Below, in pieces: positions 1-9,680 of a DNA stretch of 64,000 bases. The DNA lies in the NCBI RefSeq assembly GCF_901472535.1, contig NZ_LR590470.1, positions 992,001-1,056,000 on the forward strand, written 5' to 3'. This DNA comes from Sphingobacterium daejeonense (lineage in GTDB: Bacteria > Bacteroidota > Bacteroidia > Sphingobacteriales > Sphingobacteriaceae). How positions within the stretch are numbered: position 1 is the stretch's first letter; each line of letters starts with the position of its first letter. A program made the translations under genes and the position numbers. The notes under the pieces are model-generated. The model saw only the letters and a program-made list of their open reading frames with translations. It was not told where the DNA came from and made no database searches.

Positions 1-156
1 TCCGTCCAAGTAATAGAAAAGAGCAAACATTAAAAAGAATCCACTTATGATCCATTTAGAATTTCTAATTCTTTTTTGTATCCTTTCTGACTGTGAAGCT
101 GCAAATAATTGAAATGCTAGATAATCTTCTTCAGTTGGTTTGATTTCGAATCTCAT
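1..156 (-). CDS. Hypothetical membrane protein, N-terminal part only (cut by window edge)
   Basis: A leftward reading frame starts with ATG at 156 and stays open to base 1, giving 52 residues that begin MRFEIKPTEEDYLAFQLF. Residues of about 33-50 (WIISGFFLMFALFYYL) look like the first membrane helix. The start resembles YcxB-like membrane proteins, which open with a short 'TEEDY' stretch before two helices, but too little is visible to be sure. The rest lies outside the window. Confidence 0.55.
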   Translation of the reverse strand, partial: MRFEIKPTEEDYLAFQLFAASQSERIQKRIRNSKWIISGFFLMFALFYYLDG

Positions 157-534
157 GGAATTTCTGATTTGAATCAAATATAATTTAATTGAAAAGAAAT
201 GGCAAATCAACAACTTATCTATTGATGGCAATTGGATCGGATTCTCAATCAAGTTACAATCAATTGTCGCTTTTACACTTTTTTATATTGAATCCTTGAT
301 TTTTTATTTCCTTAAATTAAGTATTTATTAACATTATAAATCCTTGTTTTTGAAATGGTTTTACACTTTTTTTTCTTAAGAAAAGGTAATATTAAAAATG
401 ATAATTCAATAAAATTTAAACATTAATTAATGTCAAGGTAACGTTTTCAAAACATCTCAGCAATACTTTCGTGACCAAATTAAGAGGTACCAAAAATTAC
501 GTATCGCTAATCAACTAAACGAAAAAACTACACT
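157..534. promoter_or_regulatory. AT-rich intergenic region with possible promoter for the TonB receptor
   Basis: This 378-base gap separates two divergent genes. I see no ORF in it. At 464-471 there is TACTTTCG, one base away from the Bacteroidota -7 consensus TAnnTTTG, with a T-rich patch at 444-447 in roughly the -33 position. This could drive the receptor gene starting at 535. There is no clear terminator or repeat. Confidence 0.3.
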
Positions 535-3500
535 ATGCTGAAAAACTTGAGTTCCCAGACTATTTTCTGTCTATTACTTCTATTTTGTTTACCAATTGCA
601 GGTTTCTCTCAAAGTACTGAGGCTACCATTACGGGAAGAATCACTGATTCTGATGGAGCATTAAATGGGACAACAATTACAGTGCGAAATGAATCCACTG
701 GTTTTAGCCAGAAAACCGTAACCAATCAAAATGGTATTTTTACCTTTCAACAATTGCCTCTTGGCGGTCCTTACACTGTTACTGCAAACCACCTAGGTTA
801 TCATGAACAGAAACAAACAGATTATAAATTAAATTATGGTGATGAGATCACCGTCAACTTGGAATTGACCAATGAGTCAAACAACATTGACGAAGTTGTC
901 ATCCAAGGTCAAGGATTGCAGAATAAGATTAGGTCATTAGGGTCCTCAACTGCGATTACTGCCAATGAGCTAAAGAAAATGCCAGTTAATGGTCGGAATT
1001 TCTCCTCATTGATAGACCTGTCTCCAATTAGTACAGGTTCTAACTTAGCTGGTCAGCGAGCTTCTTCAACAAACTTTACAGTCGATGGTATGAACTCCAG
1101 AAGTACTGTAGCTGGTGGAAACAGTGGTGGTGCGTACTCTATTTCTATGGAAGCTATTCGAGAATTTAAAGTTGTGACCAATGACTATGATGTTACTTAT
1201 GGTCGCAGTGGTGGTGGAAGTGTTACAACCGTCACAAAATCTGGTACAAATACCTTAACAGGAAGTGCTTTCACATTCGGTAGGACGGACTGGTTATCTA
1301 GTCAATATAATCTGAATGGTACTCCAAGGCAGCAAGAATTTTCTACCTACCAATATGGTTTCTCGCTTGGGGGACCGATTATTAAAGATAAAGCACATTT
1401 CTTTGTTGCTTGGGATCATCAAACTGATACAAGGCCATTGTATATTGCGGATATTCAAAATGCTGAGGATATAGCCAGGTATAAGGTAACTCAAGAAACG
1501 TTGGACAAATTTTCTGCGATCGCTGAACAGAAGTATGGAACTGATCCTAGTCAATTATTTGGTGCATTCGATAAAAAGAAAATTACAGATGCCGCGTTTG
1601 CCCGGATAGACTGGCAATTGAACGATAAAAATCTATTAACCATAAGGAATAACTTTGTTTATGATAAGGATAATCAGCAAGAAGGTGACAATTCTAATAT
1701 AAATGCCTACGAATCCCATATGAACAGGAAGTATATCAATAATAGTTTGATGGCATCCTTGAGGACTTCGATCAGTCCTAGATTGACCAATGATTTTAAG
1801 GTTCAGCATTTTTATGAAAGCTCAGATGCGCTCCATAATGTAAAGGGTATTGGGCAGGATCAAAGTATTCCGAGAGCTATTGTTGAAAAGGTAACTTCGA
1901 CGGATGGCACGAACAATTATAGCAGAAGTATACAGATCGGAGGTCAACGTTTTTCACCAGAGTGGTTTCATGGAAATATGTTTCAAGCTGTAAACAACTT
2001 GTATTTTAATACTGAAAAAATAAAATACATCTTCGGGGCAGATATCATGTACACCAACATGGATTTCCGTTACGGCAGTGAGATGAACGGTAGATTTTAT
2101 TTCACCGGCATGGAAAATTTTGAGAATCTGACGCCGTACCGTTATGCCAGGGATGTATATATTACAGATAAGGAAAATACACAAGTCAATAATCTTGCTG
2201 TTGGATTATATGGTCAGATGGAGGCAAAGATTGCAAAAGGATTAGATGTGGTAGCAGGACTTCGGTTGGACAACACACAATACCTAAAGAAGGCTAATTT
2301 TAATCAAATTGTCTATGATGAGTTAGGTCTTTCTACAGATAATGGGATCAATACATTCCAAGTTCAGCCAAGGGTTCAGTTTACGTGGGATGTGAACGAA
2401 GAAAGAAAGAATATTATCCGTTTCGGAGGAGGTATTTATGGATCTGCACTTAATCCATACTCGATGTTGAACAATATGTTGTTTGATGGAACCCGTATTG
2501 CTGGAGTTGATATTATTGACCCTCGATTGATGCCTAAGCCAAATTTTGCTGGCTATAGACAAGATCCCAATACTGCGCCTGGGAAAGACTTGTTAAACCA
2601 ACCTGGAGTGGAGAAATTGGTAACGATCAATATGAACAATAAAGATGTGAAAGTACCAACTGTCTATAAAGCAAACCTTTCCCTTAATCACTTCTTTACA
2701 CCATCGTTACGTGTTGGTATTACCGCATTTGGTACTTGGGCAAGAAATAACTACATGTATGTAGATCGTAACATGGTCGATGACCCATATTTCAGATTAA
2801 AGAATGAAGGGGATAGGGGAGTTTTTGTTCCTGCAAACACTATTAATGAGAAAAATGGTGCTGCAAACTGGGTTAATGGAAGAAAAACAAAGGCTATAGG
2901 TCGTGTTTTGGAAATGAATTCAGAGGGTAAGAACAATACCTATACAGTCGTTATTGATGGTACTTACCGTTACTATAAAGACGGTCAGGTAACGATGTCA
3001 TATACTTGGAACGATTCAAGGGACAATACTTCCTACAATGGGAATGTGGCTAACTCGGCAACCTTATCATTAATGGTAAAGGATGACCCACGTAATTTGA
3101 GTACGATGACCTATTCTGATAATCAGTACCGTCATAAAGTTGTGTTTTATGGTACAATGCCATCAATTTGGGGTGTATCTATGGGATTACGATTCAGTGG
3201 AGTTGCTGGAACAAGGTATTCATTGGCTGTTGATGGCAACGTGAATGGGGATTTTGTAAATTCAAATGATTTGGCATTTATATTCGATCCTAATAATCCA
3301 TCTACTCCTGAAAATATTAGAAAAGGCATCACCGAAATTCTGGAAGATCCAGATGCTGAACAGAGTATTAAAGATTATATCAATAGCAATATTGGAAGAG
3401 TGGCGGAAAGAAATGGTGGTGTAAATGGGTTTTATGGAGTATTTGATTTACACTTGGCCAAAGAATTCAAATTCTATAAAACTCATGGTATTGAAGCTTC

Positions 3501-3702
3501 TATAGATATTTTCAATGTGGCAAACCTATTGAACAAAGAATGGGGTGTAGGGCATAATTTAGGAAAGCAAAATCTATATACAATCAACAGTTTTGATGCT
3601 GCTAAACAAGAGTATAATTATAAAATTACTTCAAAAACTGGAGTTTCGAATTTAAATGGAAATCCATTCCAGATTCAATTGGGACTTCGATACGCGTTTT
3701 AA
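535..3702 (+). CDS. TonB-dependent receptor, Oar-like, with carboxypeptidase-regulatory-like domain
   Basis: This is an outer-membrane beta-barrel receptor of 1055 residues. Residues 1-25 form a signal peptide ending at FSQ. Residues of about 30-115 form a carboxypeptidase-regulatory-like beta-sandwich (ATITGRITDSDG...), and 130-240 a plug domain with the VDGMNSR and GRSGGGSVTTVTKSGTN stretches typical of the Oar group. The remainder is the barrel, ending in the expected terminal aromatic (LGLRYAF). No SusD-type partner lies next to it, so it is not a SusC/SusD pair. The substrate cannot be read from the sequence. The gene stands alone and is followed by a strong hairpin terminator. Confidence 0.93.
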   Translation: MLKNLSSQTIFCLLLLFCLPIAGFSQSTEATITGRITDSDGALNGTTITVRNESTGFSQKTVTNQNGIFTFQQLPLGGPYTVTANHLGYHEQKQTDYKLNYGDEITVNLELTNESNNIDEVVIQGQGLQNKIRSLGSSTAITANELKKMPVNGRNFSSLIDLSPISTGSNLAGQRASSTNFTVDGMNSRSTVAGGNSGGAYSISMEAIREFKVVTNDYDVTYGRSGGGSVTTVTKSGTNTLTGSAFTFGRTDWLSSQYNLNGTPRQQEFSTYQYGFSLGGPIIKDKAHFFVAWDHQTDTRPLYIADIQNAEDIARYKVTQETLDKFSAIAEQKYGTDPSQLFGAFDKKKITDAAFARIDWQLNDKNLLTIRNNFVYDKDNQQEGDNSNINAYESHMNRKYINNSLMASLRTSISPRLTNDFKVQHFYESSDALHNVKGIGQDQSIPRAIVEKVTSTDGTNNYSRSIQIGGQRFSPEWFHGNMFQAVNNLYFNTEKIKYIFGADIMYTNMDFRYGSEMNGRFYFTGMENFENLTPYRYARDVYITDKENTQVNNLAVGLYGQMEAKIAKGLDVVAGLRLDNTQYLKKANFNQIVYDELGLSTDNGINTFQVQPRVQFTWDVNEERKNIIRFGGGIYGSALNPYSMLNNMLFDGTRIAGVDIIDPRLMPKPNFAGYRQDPNTAPGKDLLNQPGVEKLVTINMNNKDVKVPTVYKANLSLNHFFTPSLRVGITAFGTWARNNYMYVDRNMVDDPYFRLKNEGDRGVFVPANTINEKNGAANWVNGRKTKAIGRVLEMNSEGKNNTYTVVIDGTYRYYKDGQVTMSYTWNDSRDNTSYNGNVANSATLSLMVKDDPRNLSTMTYSDNQYRHKVVFYGTMPSIWGVSMGLRFSGVAGTRYSLAVDGNVNGDFVNSNDLAFIFDPNNPSTPENIRKGITEILEDPDAEQSIKDYINSNIGRVAERNGGVNGFYGVFDLHLAKEFKFYKTHGIEASIDIFNVANLLNKEWGVGHNLGKQNLYTINSFDAAKQEYNYKITSKTGVSNLNGNPFQIQLGLRYAF

Positions 3703-3720
3703 TTAATTCAAATAAATTGG

Positions 3721-3757
3721 AAAAGGAAAGGCAAGGAAATTGTCTTTCCTTTTTGTA
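3721..3757 (+). terminator. Rho-independent terminator of the TonB receptor gene
   Basis: A perfect 10-bp stem (AAAAGGAAAG at 3721-3730, CTTTCCTTTT at 3744-3753) with a 13-base loop ends in a T run. It lies between two convergent genes and could serve both. Confidence 0.8.
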
Positions 3758-3786
3758 TTTATACCTAGTTTAAAATTTTGATGAAA

Positions 3787-4305
3787 TTACTTGACTGGTT
3801 TAAAGGTCATCGGTGTATTATAAATATAAGAGGTTGAATCATTCCTCATCTGAACGGTTAGTTCATTTTCGGAAAGTTTGAGGATTTTATATTTTGTAGA
3901 TATAACCAATGAATCAGAAGGTATATTCATTGTAGACTGAATTTTCTCATTAACCCTATAGGATAGGGTCAATGTTGAGTCTATTGGGTCAATGGTATAA
4001 TCTCCCCAGAATTCTCTTAATCTTCCTGATGTGGGATCAGCTTTTGAATTATTTAAGAAGTTCTCTTTTATCGAGTCTTGTATTGAATGTGAATATTGAG
4101 TACCAGTAAAACTTAAAGTAGTAAATCTAGAATAACGTTCGGGAGTTGTATTATCTGTAAAAACTTCATCTATTAATATTTCATTTTTCCAGATATGTTT
4201 CTCCAGGATAGCTTGATTTAACCCTCCATCAACTAGAGACATGTCCTCCTCTTTACAACCTATGAGAAAGGCAATGATCAGTAAGAATAGCAATTTATCT
4301 TTCAT
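3787..4305 (-). CDS. Hypothetical lipoprotein
   Basis: A protein of 172 residues. The start MKDKLLFLLIIAFLIGCKEE has a charged n-region, a hydrophobic core and a lipobox (LIGC) that predicts lipidation at Cys17. The following residues, KEEDMS, are acidic, which in Bacteroidota can favour export of the lipoprotein to the cell surface. The rest is a predicted beta-rich domain (repeated short strands, many Ser/Thr) that I do not recognise. It is convergent with the TonB receptor and shares its terminator region. No partner gene is adjacent on its own strand. Confidence 0.75.
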   Translation of the reverse strand: MKDKLLFLLIIAFLIGCKEEDMSLVDGGLNQAILEKHIWKNEILIDEVFTDNTTPERYSRFTTLSFTGTQYSHSIQDSIKENFLNNSKADPTSGRLREFWGDYTIDPIDSTLTLSYRVNEKIQSTMNIPSDSLVISTKYKILKLSENELTVQMRNDSTSYIYNTPMTFKPVK

Positions 4306-5614
4306 GCTTTAGTTCTAATTGAGGACTTTTTAATAATTGTTAAAAGGTTAAATGATATTTGAATAATCAAATTTAAGTTAAACTCTGTTATAATCAAACA
4401 CTTATGTGTTAATATTTGTTTGTGTTTTGATCAAGTTTTTATCAAATCGATAAATCTGTTTCTTAATACGGGTGAAATTTACTATTTTCTTACGGAGAAA
4501 TAAAATTTATATTTAAATAATCTGTAGAAATTGGATAAGGAGATTAGTTGGAGGAAAGGTAGAGGATTTTTAAAACAGGAAGTTATAGTGACACCCCTAC
4601 AGGTTTGCATTGGGGTTGTGTAATCATTTCTAGAATAGTTGCACCCCTCTGGGGTTGGATGGCTGTACCACCTTGAATAAGAAAATGGTATAATCCCATC
4701 GGGATGACACTATTATAGCAGGGAATTAACAAACATGCCACACCTACGGCGTTGGTGTTTGATGCGATTTTCGTTTCTATAGATATTACATGCCGATGGC
4801 ATTTAAGAGATATTTCATGCCTCCGGCATTTTACCTCGATGGGGTTTTTTGGGGATATGGCCTTATTTTTTCTATAATAGTTACACCTACAGGGTTGCAT
4901 ACCTTCTTTTATGTACCATTTCTATAATAGTTCCGCCCCGCTGGGGCGGTATGGGTGATTATATTTTTTTAATAAGTAATCTTCGATCAATCAAAACAGT
5001 CATGGACAGTTCACTAAATAGTTTCTCTCTCTTACGAGAGAGAATGACACGTTCGCTCGTTTAGTGAGGGGATAATTGGGAGGTTAAGTGGTCGCCGCAG
5101 CGACCACTTAACCTCCCAATTATCCCCTGTTTCCTCACGGAATTAGTGCATTCTCTCGCTTTAGCGAGAGAAACTATTTTGGCGCATTATAAGAATTTTG
5201 ATCGTCAAGGAGTTTATAATATTTAATTGAACAGCAATGTATAGTGACACCCCTACAGGGTTGTATTGGGATGCTAAATTCATTCTATAATAGTTCCGCC
5301 CCGATGGGGTTGTCTAGCCGTGCCACAGTGTCACCTTGCATAAAAAAATAGTAAAATCCCATCGGGATGACACTATTATAACAGGGAATTTAACAAACAT
5401 GCCACACCTACGGCGTTAGTGTTTGATGCGATTTTCGTTTCTATAGATATTACATGCCGATGGCATTTAAGAGATATTTCATGCCTCCGGCATTTCACCC
5501 CGATGGGGTTTTTGGGGGTATGGTCTTATTTTTTCTATAATAGTGACACCCCTACAGGGTTGCATGGCGGTGTGCATTTTCTAATGTCTATTGTCTTATG
5601 TCTATTGTCTATTA
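4306..5614. repeat. 1.3-kb gene-free block of intergenic repeats
   Basis: No credible gene is present. About 4585-4965 and 5238-5575 are two imperfect direct copies of a roughly 350-base unit. Shared landmarks are the ATCCCATCGGGATGACACT block (4695-4713 and 5356-5374), the CCACACCTACGGCG block and the pair ATGCCGATGGCAT / ATGCCTCCGGCAT. Each unit is built from short palindromes separated by 'CTATAATAGT' boxes next to 'CCCCTACAGGGT', so it could form many small hairpins. Between the copies sits the large palindrome at 5010-5185. Such boxes are dispersed repeats in related genomes; their role is unknown. Confidence 0.8.
5010..5185. repeat. Long nested palindrome, MITE-like
   Basis: The core is a perfect 28-bp stem: 5068-5095 pairs with 5100-5127 around a 4-base loop (CGCA). 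Outside it, 5012-5050 (AAATAGTTTCTCTC...GAATG) is repeated in inverse at about 5148-5180, and each of these outer arms is itself a small hairpin (CTCTC...GAGAG). The whole unit therefore has terminal inverted repeats and no coding capacity, as in a MITE or a folded RNA element. It lies exactly between the two direct repeats. Confidence 0.8.
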
Positions 5615-7204
5615 TCAACCAAGCTCTATTGTTTCCTGAATATTTATTTCATTCATGAAATATTGATCATGTGAAACAACGACAAGACAGCCATGGTAAG
5701 ATTGAATTGCTGCGGTCAAGATCTGAATGTTTTGAATATCGATATTGTTGGTAGGTTCATCTAAAATTATCATGTCAGGAGCTTGACTTTGAATATTTAA
5801 ACAACATAACAATAGCCTCATTCTTTCGCCACCACTAAGAAACAGACAACTTTTGTCCCAAGTATCCTTGGAGAACAAAAACCTATTCAACCTAATTTTT
5901 ATTTCATGTTCTTGGAGTCCTGAATGGTTGAAAGATTGTGCCATATCGTAAACTTTCATTTCCGTTTTGATCAAGGAATAGTCTTGGTCAACATATACGT
6001 AATTAAAGTTTGCTCTAGAGATTTCTCCGGAAGTGGGTTGTCTATTTCCAATGATTAAATTTATTAAACTTGTCTTTCCAGATCCATTGGTTCCTTTTAA
6101 TGCAATTCTATCTCCCGATTTGATCTTGAAATTTAGATTTTGGTGCCATAAATTTCTTCCGTTAATTTTCAAGTTGACCTCTTTTGCTTCAGCTAGAGTT
6201 TTGCCAATATGTAAGCTAGATTCTTCAAAGCCAAATTTCATTTGATCAATTTCGGGCAAATTGGTTCTAAGATCCTGGAGGGTCATTCTGATTCCAGATA
6301 TCTTTTCTTCATGTACAGTTTTCAGTTTTCCACTACTCCCTTCTGCTTTGTTTTTCAATCCGCCCATCAATATCTTAGGTATTCCAGCTTTTTCTTGTTT
6401 TTTCTTTCCTCTGGCATTGAGTTTATTCTGCCTTTCCAAGGCTTCTTTTTCCTTTTCCCGAGCTTTGCGTAGTTCTTTTTCTTTAGATTTGACGTCATGG
6501 TCCAATGCATTCATTGCCTGTTCTTTTTGTTCGGCAAAGAATTCGTAATTCCCACCATATTTCACGATGCCTTGTTTGGTCATTTCAGCGATTTCAGGAA
6601 TTAGGTTAAGCAAAGTCCGGTCATGGCTAACGACTAAAAGGGTCTTCCGACAGTCCTTGATGAATTGATAAAGTAATTCCCGAGATTCGTGGTCTAGATG
6701 GTTGCTGGGTTCATCCATTAAAATTATTTGAGGTTCCTGAATGGTAATACCTGCTAAAAATACCTTTGTTTTCTGGCCACCACTCAGTTCCCCGATTTTA
6801 TAATCAAGAAAAATATCTGTCAATTTCCATTCTGAAAGTGTATTTTGGCAACGATCTTCAATGCTCCAATCATCATTTAGGAGATCGAGATTATGTTCAG
6901 TCATATTTCCTAATAAAATCTCCTTGAAGGCGCTTAATTTGTCTGCTATACCTAATGCTGCTGCGATGGTCAGATTATTATATTCGTCGAGCAATTGTGG
7001 AATATAATAGGGAATGGAATCACAGCTGACTGTACCATTGTTGAGTTGTAACTGACCTGCTATAACTTTTAAAAGAGTAGACTTTCCAGAACCGTTGTTA
7101 CCTATCAAAGCAATTTTCTCTTGCTCCGCGATAGTCAAGTTGATGTCCTGAAATAATATGTCCTTGTTGGGATGAATATATGTTGCGTTCTGTATAATAA
7201 TCAT
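5615..7204 (-). CDS. ABC-F family ATP-binding protein
   Basis: A soluble ABC-F protein of 529 residues with two nucleotide-binding domains and no membrane segments. Domain 1 has Walker A GNNGSGKS (35-42), signature LSGGQ (about 140) and Walker B IILMDEPSNHLD (about 160). A long charged linker follows (about 225-300, rich in Lys/Glu). Domain 2 has GTNGSGKT (about 373), LSGGERMRL and MIILDEPTNNID. ABC-F proteins act on the ribosome; some give resistance to ribosome-targeting antibiotics and others are translation factors. Which class this belongs to cannot be told from the motifs. It stands alone, just downstream of alkB on the same strand but 150 bases away. Confidence 0.9.
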   Translation of the reverse strand: MIIIQNATYIHPNKDILFQDINLTIAEQEKIALIGNNGSGKSTLLKVIAGQLQLNNGTVSCDSIPYYIPQLLDEYNNLTIAAALGIADKLSAFKEILLGNMTEHNLDLLNDDWSIEDRCQNTLSEWKLTDIFLDYKIGELSGGQKTKVFLAGITIQEPQIILMDEPSNHLDHESRELLYQFIKDCRKTLLVVSHDRTLLNLIPEIAEMTKQGIVKYGGNYEFFAEQKEQAMNALDHDVKSKEKELRKAREKEKEALERQNKLNARGKKKQEKAGIPKILMGGLKNKAEGSSGKLKTVHEEKISGIRMTLQDLRTNLPEIDQMKFGFEESSLHIGKTLAEAKEVNLKINGRNLWHQNLNFKIKSGDRIALKGTNGSGKTSLINLIIGNRQPTSGEISRANFNYVYVDQDYSLIKTEMKVYDMAQSFNHSGLQEHEIKIRLNRFLFSKDTWDKSCLFLSGGERMRLLLCCLNIQSQAPDMIILDEPTNNIDIQNIQILTAAIQSYHGCLVVVSHDQYFMNEINIQETIELG

Positions 7205-7357
7205 AAATTCTTTCTTTTTGGGATAAAACCATTAAAAGCTGTAACAGCCTTATTGAATTGTTTTTCTGAAAGAATTTTTGGTATTACATATATTCTGTTT
7301 TGTATTAATATTTATGCAAATATAGCTTTTTTTTGTAATAGCATAAAAATTTCGCTT

Positions 7358-7960
7358 TTAAGCATTTTCTATGGTTCTGAAAGTTAGGTTTATCCTTGGG
7401 CCGTAGACGACTTTAGTTGGAGGGAGTCTATGTAGCCAGTGGTCTTGAGTACTTCCTTTCATCACCAATAAGCTTCCATTTTCCAATATTATATCAATTT
7501 TTTCTTTGGTGGTTTTGTGTTTAAATGAGAATTTGCGTTCTGCCCCAAAAGTCAGTGAGGCGATGGCACCATGTTTTTTTAGATCTTTTTCACCATCGCT
7601 GTGCCAGGCCATTCCCTCAGATCCATCATGGTATAAGTTTAATAGGCAGGAGTTAAATGTTTCTCCAGATTCTTTTTCTACGAGGGATTTCAGCTCCAAC
7701 AGTTCATTTGTCCAGGGGAGGGCGACTTTTTGTATATTGGAATAGCTGTATTCAAATCGTTTGTCACCATACCAAGCGACTTTGCGTTTAGTTTCGATAT
7801 GTTTCCCAAAGATAATGGCTTGATCATTTTTCCATTCTATTCCATTTAGAAGTTGGTCATAATAATATTTGGGATTATCACAGATTACACCGTAATAATT
7901 TACAATTCCATCCTGAGGTATTAGGTTTTTTGAAGGTTCTGCCGTATTAAATAGCTTCAT
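7358..7960 (-). CDS. AlkB-like 2-oxoglutarate/Fe(II) dioxygenase, DNA alkylation repair
   Basis: This enzyme would oxidatively remove methyl groups such as 1-methyladenine and 3-methylcytosine from DNA. In 200 residues it shows the iron-binding H120-x-D122 (WHSDGE), distal His177 (LHRLP) and the 2-oxoglutarate-binding arginines in GPRINLTFR (Arg189, Arg195). Size and the HSDGE motif fit the AlkB2/ALKBH2-like bacterial group. Its start codon lies inside the end of the upstream Ada-like gene (14-base overlap), so the two are translationally coupled as an adaptive-response operon. Confidence 0.93.
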   Translation of the reverse strand: MKLFNTAEPSKNLIPQDGIVNYYGVICDNPKYYYDQLLNGIEWKNDQAIIFGKHIETKRKVAWYGDKRFEYSYSNIQKVALPWTNELLELKSLVEKESGETFNSCLLNLYHDGSEGMAWHSDGEKDLKKHGAIASLTFGAERKFSFKHKTTKEKIDIILENGSLLVMKGSTQDHWLHRLPPTKVVYGPRINLTFRTIENA

Positions 7961-8819
7961 GTGTGATGTCTTTGTCTTTGTGTGCGAATTCCCAACCTAA
8001 AATAACGGTTTTACGGATTGGTTTCCAACGGTATCCACCTGTTTGTCCTGTTGTTTGAATTACTCTGTGGCATGGTATCAAGAAGGCAATTGGATTCTGT
8101 CCAATAGCAGTTCCCACTGCTCTAGAAGCCGAGGGTTGCTCGATCGCAATGGCAATATCTTTATAGCTGCTGACCTTGCCTAGAGGAATCTGAAGCAGTG
8201 CTTGCCATACCTTTAATTGGAAGGCCGTTCCCTTCAGATGTAATTTTATCTTTTTTAAGGATTGATCTTCTGGGTTGAAGATTTTGATCGCTTCGAGATG
8301 AATAGGTAATTCATGCTCAATAAATTCAGCATTTTCAAAATTTTCTTTCAATTCTTTTCGTCCTCCTTCTAGATTGTCTACAAATGCCATATAGCAGATT
8401 CCTTTTTCGGTAGATCCTACTAAACAGATTCCAAAAGGGGTTTCCTGAAAACTATAGGATATGGTCAGTCCTTCGCCAGCTTGTTTGAATTCGGCAGGTG
8501 TCATCCCTTCAATCTGTACAAACATATCGTGCAACCTGCTGGTGCTGCCCACGCCTGTCAACAGATGCGTTTCAAATAAAGTCCTTTGTTCTTCTTTCAG
8601 AAGTTTCTTGGCATAATTGACTTGCGTGTACTGCAAGAATTTCTTCGGACTTGTTCCTGCCCAATCACTGAACAATCTTTGAAAATGAAATGGACTTAAG
8701 TGAACATGTTCAGCGATTTCTTCCAAGCTTGGTTTTTCTTGGAAATGATCCTGGATATATTGAATTGCTTTTGCAATTCTTTCGTAATTCAATTCTTTTT
8801 GTGTCTTTTCCATATTCAA
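7947..8819 (-). CDS. AraC-type HTH / O6-methylguanine-DNA methyltransferase fusion (Ada-like)
   Basis: A 290-residue fusion. Residues of about 10-108 form an AraC-type double helix-turn-helix domain, and about 120-285 form the Ada/MGMT methyltransferase with the active-site motif IPCHRVIQ (Cys250) and the DNA-binding SRAVGTAIGQNP stretch before it. It repairs O6-methylguanine by accepting the methyl group itself. E. coli Ada has an extra N-terminal zinc domain that senses methylphosphotriesters; that domain is absent here, since the protein starts directly with the HTH. It heads a two-gene operon with alkB. If it also regulates, methylation of Cys250 or another signal must do the sensing. Confidence 0.92.
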   Translation of the reverse strand: MNMEKTQKELNYERIAKAIQYIQDHFQEKPSLEEIAEHVHLSPFHFQRLFSDWAGTSPKKFLQYTQVNYAKKLLKEEQRTLFETHLLTGVGSTSRLHDMFVQIEGMTPAEFKQAGEGLTISYSFQETPFGICLVGSTEKGICYMAFVDNLEGGRKELKENFENAEFIEHELPIHLEAIKIFNPEDQSLKKIKLHLKGTAFQLKVWQALLQIPLGKVSSYKDIAIAIEQPSASRAVGTAIGQNPIAFLIPCHRVIQTTGQTGGYRWKPIRKTVILGWEFAHKDKDITHEAI

Positions 8820-8884
8820 ATTTCCCTACTCTTGGCAGAAATTAAAATCCGATTCTTGCTAAGTTACGAAACTGCAAAATAGAA

Positions 8885-8909
8885 AGGCATCTGAAAAAAT
8901 CAAATGCCT
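8885..8909 (-). terminator. Terminator of the SDR gene
   Basis: The hairpin is AGGCATCTGA (8885-8894) with TCAAATGCCT (8900-8909). Read leftwards it is followed by a T-rich stretch, and it lies just after the stop of the oxidoreductase gene. Confidence 0.6.
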
Positions 8910-8936
8910 CTCAGAATAAACTAAATATTAGGGAAT

Positions 8937-9680
8937 TTATTTTGCTAAATAACCACCGTCTACAGGGTAATAAGATCCTGTGACAAATGAGGCTTTATCT
9001 GATGCCAACCAAAGTGTTAACTCAGCAACTTCTTCTGGTTTTCCTAATCTTTGGAAAGCATGTTGTGTTTCGAGATATTTTAAGGTATCAGCATCTAAGT
9101 TATCATCAACCAATGGGGTTGATATAAATCCAGGGCCGATCGCATTTATACGTACACCTTTAGTTGCATATTCCCAACCTGCAGATTTTGTCAATCCAAC
9201 AACGCCATGTTTTGCTGCTACATAAGCTGATGATTGAGCAAATCCGACAGCTCCCAAGATTGAAGCCATATTGATAATACTGCCACCCACTTTTTCAATT
9301 TCAGGGATTTGGTAATGCATACCGTAGAACACACCATTTAAGTTGATGTCAATTACTTTTTTCCATCCCTCAATAGAAAGATCAGCAACTGGATTTGCTT
9401 CACCGCCAATCCCAGCATTGTTGACAGCAATATGTAAAGCTCCGAAATTTTCTATAGCTGCCTCAACAATTTTCTTGTTGTCTTCTGCTGAGGATGCATC
9501 TGCTTTGATAAAGATTACATCTGCATCCCCAAGGCTATTGATAAGATCATTGCCAAGTTTTTCATTCAAATCTGCTACAACTACCTTTGCGCCTTCTTTT
9601 ACAAAAAGTTCAACGATAGCCTTTCCAATTCCTGAAGCTCCTCCAGTTACAATAGCCACTTTGTCGTTTAGTTGTTTCAT
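8937..9680 (-). CDS. SDR family NAD(P)-dependent oxidoreductase
   Basis: A classical short-chain dehydrogenase/reductase of 247 residues. It has the N-terminal Rossmann motif TGGASGIG, NNAGIGG in the middle, and the catalytic triad Ser (MASILG) with Tyr and Lys in AYVAAKHG. The C-terminal GSYYPVDGGYLAK is typical of glucose-1-dehydrogenase/FabG-like members. The substrate is not known. I chose the ATG at 9680 (MKQLNDKVAIVTGG); an in-frame start at 9707 would add nine residues with no support in the family. It is a single gene between two unrelated units. Confidence 0.9.
   Translation of the reverse strand: MKQLNDKVAIVTGGASGIGKAIVELFVKEGAKVVVADLNEKLGNDLINSLGDADVIFIKADASSAEDNKKIVEAAIENFGALHIAVNNAGIGGEANPVADLSIEGWKKVIDINLNGVFYGMHYQIPEIEKVGGSIINMASILGAVGFAQSSAYVAAKHGVVGLTKSAGWEYATKGVRINAIGPGFISTPLVDDNLDADTLKYLETQHAFQRLGKPEEVAELTLWLASDKASFVTGSYYPVDGGYLAK

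Noticed and set aside
4583..5658. Short ORFs (71-105 codons) in the repeat block
   Set aside because: They read through palindromic repeats, and the same peptides recur in both repeat copies; no ribosome-binding or family evidence.
5615..7204. Calling the ABC-F protein a specific resistance gene or EttA
   Set aside because: Both share the same ATPase motifs; no resistance-specific leader or arm sequence could be recognised.
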